A stretch of DNA of 64,000 nt from Natronosalvus hydrolyticus (GTDB taxonomy: Archaea; Halobacteriota; Halobacteria; Halobacteriales; Natrialbaceae): positions 54,687 through 118,686 of the forward strand of contig JAOPJZ010000010.1 in assembly GCA_025517525.1 (NCBI GenBank). The letters run 5' to 3'. The notes beneath the pieces were generated by a model. It did not search any database. It was not told the origin of the DNA and was given only the letters and a program-made list of their open reading frames with translations. A program made the translations under genes and the position numbers. Below, one piece after another: positions 27,588 through 35,514 of this stretch; positions within the stretch are counted from its first letter, which is position 1; each line of letters begins with the position of its first letter.

Positions 27588-28997
27588 TTAGCTCTGGACG
27601 TACGGCGGTTCGAACGCCGGCAGCGACACGAGATACAGACTCACCATCGTAAACATGATCATCACGATGATGAATGGATACTGACTTCTGATAGCCTGTA
27701 ACTTGCCGGGGAACAACTCGAGCGAGACGGCGTGAGCGATCCAGACGGCGATCACGTGGCCGATGAGGATACCGGCGATTTCGACGTATCCAAACCAGGG
27801 TGTCAACGCGAGTTGTGTCGGGTTGGGATCCGGATTGAGCGGCGCACTGAGCGCACTCAAGAGTGTTGGCCATAGCGAAATTGCGAACCCGAGGTAGTGG
27901 GCCACGTGATAGCCCGCGGCGATGGCCAGCAGGGGTGGCGCGTACCGTATCGCCAGATACCGCCTCGAGAGGAACGTATCTGCTCGTGACCGGGTCCACT
28001 TTGCCGCACGCCAGTACATCCAGCAGAAACCGGCGTAGCCGACGAGGAGCAACAGCAAGTAGACCAGCGCTGGTGAGAGGCCTATCCCGACGAGCGTTTC
28101 GATGGTCCAGATACCTGGTGGCGTGACGATGAACCCGCTATAGGTGAGCTCCCAGACGAGGACGATAGCAAAGGCGACCACCGAGAGGTCAGTGATGACG
28201 TCGTCGTCGCCGAGTCGGGTCCCTGGCCAACGCAGGCGCAATGTACCGGTATCGTCCCGGTAAAGCGGTCCAACGGCTCCATACAATCGGAACCAGACCG
28301 ACAGCGGATCCCCCCGCCTGAACCAGGTTTCGGGTGAAAAGAGGGCGGCCCCGGTGAGCGTTAGGAGTGTATAGACACCGATAACGGCCGTCAGATGCAA
28401 CGGACTCGAGATGACCGGCAGCATCACTTCGACCCAGACGAACAACAACAGCGCCGCCACAGCGGGCCACGAACCAAGCCACGACGGATAGGGCGAGTTG
28501 CGTGACGGGAGGGCGGTTGCAATCGTTCGCCAGGGGTTGAGTATCGGCCATGGATTCCCGACCGTGTAGGCAGTCATCGTCAATATCGCTCTGACGACGA
28601 CGAACGTGACCAGGACGGTGAGACTCGTGAGGCCAATTCCCTGTGGCCCGTATACACCGACGATTAGCAGGCCGACTAGCGCGAGAACGCCTATTGCCCG
28701 TCCGATAATCGTTACCGCCCGAACCACTGTGTCACTCGAGAAGCCGACGGACTGGTGGTGAATGTCGGCGACAAACTCCTGATCGGTCACCATCATCGTT
28801 AACAGTGCGGAGGCACCGACCACGCCGGCTCCCGTCGCCAGATAGAGCCAGGTCGGGACGCTCACATCGCCTCGAGACTCAGAGAGCCCGGTGACGACGT
28901 TACTCGCCGACGTGATGCCGGCAGCGACACTCAGCGTGAGCAACGACAGGATGAGGACCAGACCGGTTCGTCGAACGGCGACCGAACGCCATCTCAT
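27588..28997 (-). CDS. polytopic membrane protein associated with the oxidase locus
   Basis: A 469-residue protein with about eleven predicted membrane helices. Histidines occur inside predicted helices (GYHVAHYLGF, LIGHVIAVWIAHAV), which could bind haem or metal. No characterised family is recognised. It lies between the coxB-coxAC genes and the subunit-IV-like gene, divergent from the latter, so a role in oxidase assembly or as an additional subunit is plausible but unproven. Confidence 0.6.
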   Translation of the reverse strand: MRWRSVAVRRTGLVLILSLLTLSVAAGITSASNVVTGLSESRGDVSVPTWLYLATGAGVVGASALLTMMVTDQEFVADIHHQSVGFSSDTVVRAVTIIGRAIGVLALVGLLIVGVYGPQGIGLTSLTVLVTFVVVRAILTMTAYTVGNPWPILNPWRTIATALPSRNSPYPSWLGSWPAVAALLLFVWVEVMLPVISSPLHLTAVIGVYTLLTLTGAALFSPETWFRRGDPLSVWFRLYGAVGPLYRDDTGTLRLRWPGTRLGDDDVITDLSVVAFAIVLVWELTYSGFIVTPPGIWTIETLVGIGLSPALVYLLLLLVGYAGFCWMYWRAAKWTRSRADTFLSRRYLAIRYAPPLLAIAAGYHVAHYLGFAISLWPTLLSALSAPLNPDPNPTQLALTPWFGYVEIAGILIGHVIAVWIAHAVSLELFPGKLQAIRSQYPFIIVMIMFTMVSLYLVSLPAFEPPYVQS

Positions 28998-29097
28998 TGT
29001 TTGACCCGAAGAACCGGATCGCTATCACGGTGTCGTTTCCGTACTCGAGTTCTCACCGACTCCGCAATCGTGACGCGCCTCGAGCCATATGAGGAAG

Positions 29098-29106
29098 GTA
29101 TAAGTG
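29098..29106 (+). promoter_or_regulatory. TATA box of the subunit-IV-like gene
   Basis: GGTATAAGT is centred about 28 bases before the ATG at 29130, predicting a nearly leaderless mRNA. Confidence 0.55.
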
Positions 29107-29129
29107 TCCGTCTCACTGAGTTCCCATCA

Positions 29130-29390
29130 ATGTCGAGTGTACGGACCTACACGCTCATCTACGTCCTGTTACTGACGTTGGGGACGGCCAAGTTCGTGTT
29201 TTTCGAACTGCCATTTAGCTACGAGTTCGCCCTGACTGCGACGATCATCCTTGCCGTCATCAAATCACTGCTCATTGCCGGCTGGTTTCAGCACCTCGTG
29301 GACGAACCGCGTTCTATCACCTACATGATGCTCGTGGCCGTCTTCATGGTGTTCCTGCTGACCATCGCGGCCGGCTTCTCCATCCAGTAA
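29130..29390 (+). CDS. cytochrome c oxidase subunit IV-like membrane protein
   Basis: An 86-residue protein with three helices (YTLIYVLLLTLGTAKFVFF, EFALTATIILAVIKSLLIAG, YMMLVAVFMVFLLTIAAGF). The GWFQHLVDEPR loop is typical of prokaryotic subunit IV (CyoD/COX4-like) proteins. It probably assembles with the coxB-coxAC oxidase. The upstream frame adds 43 unrelated residues, and the TATA box supports the ATG at 29130. Confidence 0.75.
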   Translation: MSSVRTYTLIYVLLLTLGTAKFVFFELPFSYEFALTATIILAVIKSLLIAGWFQHLVDEPRSITYMMLVAVFMVFLLTIAAGFSIQ

Positions 29391-29688
29391 CCGGTCTGGA
29401 ATCGATCACCGAGCGATAACCACTGTCTCTATTTTCTTCACCCACTACCGATCGACGCTATTGTAACCCTCATAGGGATCGTTGTCGTCACGTGCCGCCG
29501 ATCGCCGACGTCGCTTTCGATCGGGTACGTAATATCACGCAGTGACTACCATCTGTGTACCGTTAACGAGATTGAGCTGAGTGGTTGGCCAGCCTTTTAC
29601 CTGTAAGCCGAACCGATAGCTGGCACGGGTTTGGGACACACGTCGCCGCTGGACTGAGTATCGCTCGTCCGACAGTTCACCCTCGTAC

Positions 29689-29751
29689 CTTCCCAAACGT
29701 CGACTAACGAGTGAAACCATCGGTTTCACGCATCCGTGCAGGTCTGGGAAG
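29689..29751. repeat. hairpin adjoining the 84-bp element, copy B
   Basis: Arms of about 30 bases, CTTCCCAAACGTCGACTAAC and inverted CACGCATCCGTGCAGGTCTG, pair around a three-base loop. The right arm shares GGTTTCACGCATC and TGGGA with copy A at 26991, and both end four bases before an 84-bp palindrome. Confidence 0.7.
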
Positions 29752-29755
29752 CCAC

Positions 29756-29839
29756 TGTAGTAGCCATTGAAAGTCATTGCATATCCTCTCGCAAGACGGC
29801 ATCACGATAGGCGTGTAAATCGTTTCAATGGCTACTATA
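29756..29839 (+). repeat. 84-bp palindromic element, copy B
   Basis: Same length and orientation as copy A. The arms differ from copies A and C (GCCATTGAAA and TTTCAATGGC in place of GCCAGTGAAA and TTTCACTGGC), and the two changes compensate so that pairing is kept. Confidence 0.85.
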
Positions 29840-30056
29840 GACCCTGTATTACCGACTCGAGTCTCTCTCGATTGGCACGTCAAAGGCCCTCGCTACAGGA
29901 GTACGAGCGAAATCTCGGCGGCACCTGCACTATCGAAGCACCCTCGAGATTCGACCAACATGCGTATAGAGACACGTACTCCGACAGCACTCGAGGAAAA
30001 TACCGTTCGGATCGAGGTTGGTTCGCCCAGAATGTCGTTCGAAAAGCGATCACTGA

Positions 30057-30518
30057 CTACCCGAGCAACAACAACGTGACGACGGCGATCAGGCCAAGCG
30101 TCAGCATGAGTAACGATGCCGCAGCCACGCCTATCGCCGAACTCTCAGTTCGGTCACGGACGGCAAAGAACGCGCCAAAGAAGACGAATCCGATCAGGAC
30201 AGCCCCACCGATACCGAGGACGATCGGCTCGATCAGGGCTACATCGACGAACTCTCCCTCCCCAACTAGAAGAGCTGCACCCGCGAGAAACGCGATGACG
30301 AGCGCGATGAACGCTGCAGTCCAGACGATCGGCATCTTCGCGAGCGCAACGAGCCGGCTGGATTCCGGTTCAGTCCGGGACGACCAATCGACGTACCGAC
30401 TTCGGCTGCCTGCGTGGCCACTCGGCGTTGCTCGTTGTCCCATTCGAGTCATCGTCGCGACCACCGCGATCACGATCAGTCCCATCAAAAGTGTGCTAAT
30501 CAGATATATTTCTGGCAT
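30057..30518 (-). CDS. conserved haloarchaeal membrane protein
   Basis: A 153-residue protein with about four membrane helices: MPEIYLISTLLMGLIVIAVV at the start, two central ones (IVWTAAFIALVIAFLAGAAL and IEPIVLGIGGAVLIGFVFFG) and one C-terminal. It contains no catalytic motif. The ATG at 30518 is chosen because the upstream frame is unlikely. It closes the oxidase-associated region. Function is unknown. Confidence 0.55.
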   Translation of the reverse strand: MPEIYLISTLLMGLIVIAVVATMTRMGQRATPSGHAGSRSRYVDWSSRTEPESSRLVALAKMPIVWTAAFIALVIAFLAGAALLVGEGEFVDVALIEPIVLGIGGAVLIGFVFFGAFFAVRDRTESSAIGVAAASLLMLTLGLIAVVTLLLLG

Positions 30519-30609
30519 CGTTCCGATTCTTGAGAAACCGTAGACCCTTCGACCATATATATCCTGTCGATGTGATTCGCCGGCTGCACACTCACCGAAA
30601 GAACGATCA

Positions 30610-30819
30610 GTGGTCTTGTCACTCGAGCACAAGGTCGATCGAATGGAGATCCACGTACAGCTGGTCTATGAACTGTTCAACAACGTCGGTCACGAGTTCC
30701 CAAAGCGGGTCGCTGAAGTGGTCGGCGTCGAACCGCCCGAAGAACCCGGCGACAAGCTTGCCGATCACGACGCCGAGAGCCCTACCCTGAGCATAAATCG
30801 GCGAAACGCAAACGACTGA
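30610..30819 (+). other. uncertain open frame, strand not decided
   Basis: A 69-residue plus frame (starting at GTG) and a minus frame on the same bases both have haloarchaeal codon use. Neither matches a family I recognise. One of them could be a real short gene or a truncated one. Confidence 0.25.
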
Positions 30820-30843
30820 TAACCCAAAATACCGGCTCACGTC

Positions 30844-30917
30844 ATACGGTTTACTCTTACCGGTAATTTCCATCCCGGCTTCGGCAATCACCGGTAAACA
30901 GTTACAGCAGACCGTGT
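30844..30917. repeat. 74-bp palindromic repeat at the MFS stop codon
   Basis: Arms ATACGGTTTACTC and inverted CAGACCGTGT, with inner TTACCGGTAATT and AATCACCGGTAA. It is shorter than the 81-bp copies. The last base is the start of the complemented TGA of the MFS gene. Confidence 0.85.
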
Positions 30918-32125
30918 CAGTCGCTGGACACACTCAGCGTCAGGGGGAGGTATTGATCGAGCAGGCTGACGGTGAGCAAGATTGCACCGATAGCCATGAG
31001 AACGGCGAGTAAGCCGAACGCTTGCATCCATCCTCCGAAATCGACGAGGATGCCAGTCACGGCGCTCCCGAACGATCCAAGGCCCATATAAATCGTCCGT
31101 ACCAGGCCGAAGCCGGTTCCCTGCTCGGCCGTTGAAAAGTTATCCATGAATTTCGATTGGAGCGGGGCACCCCAACTCATCGCCAGCCCTATGAGACTTA
31201 TTGCAAGGATAATGGTGAAAAGAGCGGTTCCGACGAGTAACAGGCTGAACCCGATGGTCCCGACGACCATCGTGAGCAGTGCTGTGGCATCACGTGAGTA
31301 TCGATCTGACAGCGCTCCCGTAACCGGCTGAGTTGCGCCGTGAATTACGAAGTACGCTGAGAATAACAACCCTGCACCCGTCCGCGAAAATCCGTGAAAC
31401 ATTTCGAGAAAGGCGGGCAGGAACGAGGCAACGGCCTGCCACGTAAACGCTCCAAGGACGGCCAACAGGACCGTAAAGACGATCGGAGGACGGGACAGCA
31501 GTTCGGTGAACGTCTCGAGGTCGAGTTGGTCCCGGAGCGAGGTGTCGGATCGTGCTGGTGGCGTCGGCTCTATGCCACGCCAGAAGAGGACGAAGACCGG
31601 AACTGCGGCGACGGCACCGATCGCTACGGCTGCTGACCAGCCGTACTCGACGGCGACCGCGGCTGCTATCGGCGGTGCAATGAGTCCAGCAATCGGGCCG
31701 CCAGCGATGTAAATGCCGATCGCGCGGCCAGTATCCGGCGACTGCTTGGTCACGAGTGAGGCCGCTGCGGTGTAGACGAATCCGGTAGCGGCCCCAAGCG
31801 CGACTGCGAATACAAAAAAGAGGACGTAGGCGGGTGATAGCGCTAACAGTAGACTCGTCACTCCCGTCGCTCCGATAGCCGTCAGAACGACGATTCGTTC
31901 CCCCTTCCGATCGGCGAGTACCCCCGAAGGGAACTGCGTGAACGCGTACGCGGCCCACATGCCCGATAAGGCTAATCCGATCGCTCCAGTCGAGACGGCG
32001 AAATCGTCTGTGAGTGCTGGTACGACTGGGCTGATGACCACTCGTGCCACCATCGTCGAAAGAAACCCGAGTGTACAGAGCGCCAAGACCGTGTGCGAGT
32101 AGTACAATCGCTTTGGGTTGAACAT
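30917..32125 (-). CDS. MFS transporter
   Basis: A 402-residue protein with twelve helices in two six-helix halves. The cytoplasmic loop motif GVLADRKGERIVV between helices 2 and 3 is the MFS signature, repeated weakly as GALSDRYSRDATAL in the second half. The substrate is unknown. It follows the ASRT, lactone oxidase and LLM genes in the same direction, 47 bases after the ASRT stop, so it may import or export the compound those enzymes handle. Confidence 0.85.
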   Translation of the reverse strand: MFNPKRLYYSHTVLALCTLGFLSTMVARVVISPVVPALTDDFAVSTGAIGLALSGMWAAYAFTQFPSGVLADRKGERIVVLTAIGATGVTSLLLALSPAYVLFFVFAVALGAATGFVYTAAASLVTKQSPDTGRAIGIYIAGGPIAGLIAPPIAAAVAVEYGWSAAVAIGAVAAVPVFVLFWRGIEPTPPARSDTSLRDQLDLETFTELLSRPPIVFTVLLAVLGAFTWQAVASFLPAFLEMFHGFSRTGAGLLFSAYFVIHGATQPVTGALSDRYSRDATALLTMVVGTIGFSLLLVGTALFTIILAISLIGLAMSWGAPLQSKFMDNFSTAEQGTGFGLVRTIYMGLGSFGSAVTGILVDFGGWMQAFGLLAVLMAIGAILLTVSLLDQYLPLTLSVSSD

Positions 32126-32172
32126 CGAACGGTGGATGTGAAGGTGTTAGTTTCGCTCCGAACCGGCAGTTC

Positions 32173-32559
32173 TCACTCTTCGCCGTAGGCCATCGTCGAT
32201 AGTGTCGCGTTCTCGTCCTGGCGAGTATCTTGGCGCGTGAACTGGACGACGATAGGGGCCGTCGATTCGACGTCGATCCCGTACGCTTCACCCAGGGGCG
32301 GTGCGTACGGGTCGATAAGGTCGTTGATACGGACGTGACGGACGCGCCGCGCTGCGACCGACAGCGAGTACGGACCCGCTTCGCGTCCGTCGGCGTATAG
32401 CAAAGTGAGCTCCGCAGTTGCCATCTGCTCACCGGCGTTCAATAGACATATTGTATCGCGGCTAACCATCTCCGGTTCCGGTCCTGTACTCTCGAGGGGG
32501 ACGTCCCCACCCGGAATCGCCCATCGCGTCTTGCCAATGGTTCGGTCCCCGTCAGTCAT
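32173..32559 (-). CDS. sensory rhodopsin transducer (ASRT) family protein, copy 1
   Basis: A 128-residue soluble beta-rich protein. GKTRWAIPGGDVPLES, ESTGPEPEMVSRDTICLLNA, VRHVRINDL and TRQDTRQDENATLSTMAYGEE match the Anabaena sensory rhodopsin transducer family. Comparative studies proposed this superfamily is a small-molecule, likely sugar, binding domain. The gene overlaps the FAD-linked oxidase by four bases (ATGA). No rhodopsin is encoded nearby. Confidence 0.8.
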   Translation of the reverse strand: MTDGDRTIGKTRWAIPGGDVPLESTGPEPEMVSRDTICLLNAGEQMATAELTLLYADGREAGPYSLSVAARRVRHVRINDLIDPYAPPLGEAYGIDVESTAPIVVQFTRQDTRQDENATLSTMAYGEE

Positions 32560-33821
32560 GCTCTTTCTCCGTCTGCGGTCTCACCCCGCTTCGATTGCGA
32601 CTCAGCTGAATCGATGCCAAGGAGGTCCCGAAGGTAATCGGTCAGAAAAATGCCGTCCGGATCCATCTCCCGTCGGAAATCGAGGAAATCCTCGAATCTC
32701 GGGTACGACTCTCGAAGCTCGTCGACCGTGAGCGTATGTCGTTTCCCCCAGTGCGGACGGCCATCGTATTCGCGGGCGATCGCTTCGAGATCTTCGAAGT
32801 AATCCCAGTACTCGAGTTCGGCATTCTGGATGAAGCCGACGGTCACCGTTTCGCGGCCGTGTTCGGCAGAGAGATAGGCATCGTCGGCCGCGACCGTCCG
32901 ACAGAGTGTCCGCCAGCCCACGTCCGCTCGCCAGCGATCGCGGATACGGTCGCGCACGTCGAGGAAGAACTCGCGAGCGTCTGCCCTCGGAACGGCGTAT
33001 TCCATCTCCTCGAACTCACGGCCGATGTCGTCGTGCTCGGGGATAATTTGATGCCACCAGCCGGTTTCGTCCTGGACTAGCTCCGCATATTCGAGGTCGC
33101 GCTCGTCGGTACCCCCGCCAGGTCCGTTGAGAAGCCGTAACTTCACCTCGTCGGAACGCGGATACCAGTAGAAGTCGAAATTACGGTTCTCCGTAACGAG
33201 CGCTTCGAAGTCACCCCAGAAGTCCTCGAATCGGGCGCAGTACTCCCGTCGCTGGAGTTTATAGGCGGGCTGAAGATCAAGTCGCATCTCCGTGAATACA
33301 CCGAGTGTCCCAAGAGAAACCATGGCGGCGTCCAGGAACTCGGGATCGGACTCAGCATCGAAAGGACGAACGTCACCCGTTCCGGTGACGATTCGTCCAC
33401 CGATGAGCATCTCCGAGAGATTTTGAAACTCCGGTCCGGTTCCGTGGGTGCCTGTGCCGAACGCACCTGCGATGGTCTGCTGAGAGACGTCACCGAGATT
33501 TGCCATCGCTAGATCGTGTGTGTGGAGTTCGGCGGCCGCCTCTTCGAGTGTCGTTCCACCGAGGACGGTCGCTTCCTTCGCCTCGCTGTCGATGTCCGTC
33601 ACACCGGTCATGTTGTCGAGCGAGACGAGTACGTCGTCGGTGGCCGCCAGGGGGGTCCACGAGTGGCCGCTTCCGACCACCCGGAGCGTACGGTTCCTAC
33701 CACGACACTGTTCGATCACTTCTCGAACCGCTTCTTCGGACTCCGGTTTGACTCTCTTTTGGGGCTTGCTAGAGACGTTTCCCGACCAATTGGACCACTC
33801 GGCAGGAGTCTCCTCGCTCAT
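32556..33821 (-). CDS. FAD-linked sugar-lactone oxidase (D-arabinono-1,4-lactone oxidase family)
   Basis: A 421-residue flavoprotein. The FAD-binding (PCMH) domain is N-terminal, with RVVGSGHSWTPLAATDD, in which the His resembles the residue that binds FAD covalently in related aldonolactone oxidases. The C-terminal ALO domain includes HWGKRHTLTVDEL and LDFRREMDPDGIFLTDYL. It should oxidise a sugar lactone or sugar alcohol with O2 or another acceptor. The start is the ATG at 33821, which overlaps the copy 2 ASRT stop by one base. Confidence 0.82.
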   Translation of the reverse strand: MSEETPAEWSNWSGNVSSKPQKRVKPESEEAVREVIEQCRGRNRTLRVVGSGHSWTPLAATDDVLVSLDNMTGVTDIDSEAKEATVLGGTTLEEAAAELHTHDLAMANLGDVSQQTIAGAFGTGTHGTGPEFQNLSEMLIGGRIVTGTGDVRPFDAESDPEFLDAAMVSLGTLGVFTEMRLDLQPAYKLQRREYCARFEDFWGDFEALVTENRNFDFYWYPRSDEVKLRLLNGPGGGTDERDLEYAELVQDETGWWHQIIPEHDDIGREFEEMEYAVPRADAREFFLDVRDRIRDRWRADVGWRTLCRTVAADDAYLSAEHGRETVTVGFIQNAELEYWDYFEDLEAIAREYDGRPHWGKRHTLTVDELRESYPRFEDFLDFRREMDPDGIFLTDYLRDLLGIDSAESQSKRGETADGERA

Positions 33822-34207
33822 CAGGAATCCCCTGGGTATGCTATCGTGCTCAACAGCGCGTTCTCCGCCTGCCGGGAGTCGAGGCGGGTGTGCTGACAGA
33901 CCACCGGTCGATCGGACTCGAGCACGCTCGCAAACGGCGTCCCCTTTGGAATCTTCTCCGGGTCTTCGAACTCGTTGAATCGGAAGTGCTTGGTCCGTTT
34001 CGCGGGAATCGTCTTCTCGAAAGGACCGGCCGGTTCGCGGTCGGTGAAAAAGACCGTTACATCGACGGTAGCATCCTCTTCGCCCGGGTTCAAGATGCAA
34101 ATCGTTTCGTGACTCTCCATCTCCGGTTCCGGGCCAGTGCTCTCCTCGGGGATGTACCCCTCCGGAAGCGCCCAGCGTTTTTTCCGATCATCGGTCGTAA
34201 TCCCCAT
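33821..34207 (-). CDS. sensory rhodopsin transducer (ASRT) family protein, copy 2
   Basis: A 128-residue paralogue of copy 1, with RWALPEGYIPEES, GPEPEMESHETICILNPG, KHFRFNEFEDP and CQHTRLDSRQAENALLSTIA. It is closer than copy 1 to the Anabaena protein. The ATG at 34207 is preferred to 34264 because the upstream residues are not family-like. It probably binds the same small-molecule type. The pair bracket the lactone oxidase in one operon. Confidence 0.82.
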   Translation of the reverse strand: MGITTDDRKKRWALPEGYIPEESTGPEPEMESHETICILNPGEEDATVDVTVFFTDREPAGPFEKTIPAKRTKHFRFNEFEDPEKIPKGTPFASVLESDRPVVCQHTRLDSRQAENALLSTIAYPGDS

Positions 34208-34285
34208 GCTGTATGGAGGTGGTCCTGACGCGGGAACGGACCGATATGGTGCTATTCGATGCATTCGTCTCCTGGTGTTTCATCG

Positions 34286-35245
34286 TCATTGGAACGCTGT
34301 TAGAACGTTATCACCGAACGCTTCGATGAACTGTTCCTGGTTCGTGTTGACATTGTGCAGGAATACCTTCTCGACGTCGAGCTCGAGGTCGTTCTCGATC
34401 CAGCGGATATGATCGCCGAAGTCGGCCGAAACCCGGATATTCTCTTCGACCGTCTCCTTGTCCACTACTTCGGCGAGTTCGTCGTATTCTTCCGGCGTCC
34501 GGAACTCCTGGGTCGCGGCTCCGGGGATACAGTTCGTCCGCCACTGGTCGTAGGCGCCTTCCAGCGCCGCTTCGTCGGATTCGTCGTAGGAGAGTTGTAC
34601 CTTCAGATAGACCGGCTTATCGGGGGCTTTCTCACGGAACGCCTGGACTCGCTTCGCATCGCCCTCGTGGTCCGGTGTTCCGAGCGTGATCATCCCGTCC
34701 GCCCACTCAGCAAGCCAGGATGCAGTCTCCTCAGATAACGCCGCACCGATTAGAGGCGGCGGCGATTCCGGACGGGAGTAGAGCGTTGCTTCCTCGACCG
34801 TGACTCGACCGTGGTGGGTCACCTCCTCACCGTCCCAGAGACGGCGCATCACTTCAGCGCACTCCCGAAGGCGGGCGTTTCGTTCGGCCTTGATAGGCCA
34901 CTCTTTACCGGATATTCCCTCGTTGAGCAACTGACCGCTACCGACAGATAGCCAGAACCGTTCGGGATACATCGACTGCAGCGTCGCCGCCGCTTGAGCG
35001 ATGATTGCCGGATGATATCGGTATCCGGGTGCGTTGACCGTCCCGAACGACATCGATGTGGCCTCCATCGCAGATCCGAGCCAGGACCAGACATGCCCCG
35101 ACTCACCCTGCCGTTCGCTCCAGGGGTGGAAGTGATCCGACGCCAAACAGTCGGTGAACCTGTGCTCAGCCGCTAACTGTGCGTACTCCAAGAGAGCTCC
35201 CGGGGCGAACTGTTCGTGGGATGCGTGGTAGCCGATGTCGGTCAT
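34286..35245 (-). CDS. LLM-class flavin oxidoreductase (TIGR03885/TIGR03557-like)
   Basis: A 319-residue luciferase-like TIM barrel. It begins MTDIGYHASHEQFAPGALLE, characteristic of the flavin oxidoreductase group related to glucose-6-phosphate dehydrogenase (F420). CLASDHFHPWSERQGESGHVW and SVGSGQLLNEGISG are further family landmarks. It likely uses F420 or FMN to oxidise a sugar or alcohol. It is the first gene of the ASRT operon, divergent from the GH15 gene. Confidence 0.8.
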   Translation of the reverse strand: MTDIGYHASHEQFAPGALLEYAQLAAEHRFTDCLASDHFHPWSERQGESGHVWSWLGSAMEATSMSFGTVNAPGYRYHPAIIAQAAATLQSMYPERFWLSVGSGQLLNEGISGKEWPIKAERNARLRECAEVMRRLWDGEEVTHHGRVTVEEATLYSRPESPPPLIGAALSEETASWLAEWADGMITLGTPDHEGDAKRVQAFREKAPDKPVYLKVQLSYDESDEAALEGAYDQWRTNCIPGAATQEFRTPEEYDELAEVVDKETVEENIRVSADFGDHIRWIENDLELDVEKVFLHNVNTNQEQFIEAFGDNVLTAFQ

Positions 35246-35514
35246 TACGGATTCAATGAGAGAGGGTTACCTATCCGTTCCATGCACGTCGGGCTATACC
35301 GGGGAGTCGGTTAAGGTTGAACCTGGAGGTTTAATGCAGGGGAACGGTGCAGAGCACGGATATCGAGTCTTTGGGAAGTATTGACTTTGCGGCGGGAACG
35401 TCAACACTCCTTCCTCGCGCCGGGACCTGACTCCGGGCACCCTGCACCATCATGCCGAAGAAAGAACCCGATGAACGTGAGAGTTAGCTATCGGACAAAC
35501 ATCGTTTATAGCCC

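Larger units (their letters stand above)
29391..30056. other. intergenic gap with repeats only
   Basis: About 660 bases. Apart from the hairpin at 29689 and the palindrome at 29756, I see no gene or RNA. Open frames in this stretch are readings of the palindromes. Confidence 0.6.

Noticed and set aside
26991..29751. GGTTTCA hairpins as replication-origin boxes
   Set aside because: I considered ORB-type motifs because of TTTCA and GAAAC, but no Orc1/Cdc6 gene lies nearby and the G-run expected of such boxes is absent.
29767..30543. A 258-residue plus frame across the 84-bp palindrome and the membrane protein gene
   Set aside because: Arises from the repeat and from antisense of the gene at 30057-30518.
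30619..30933. A 104-residue minus frame running into the repeat at 30844
   Set aside because: Its first 30 residues are encoded by the repeat and it lacks a family match; only the strand question at 30610-30819 was kept.
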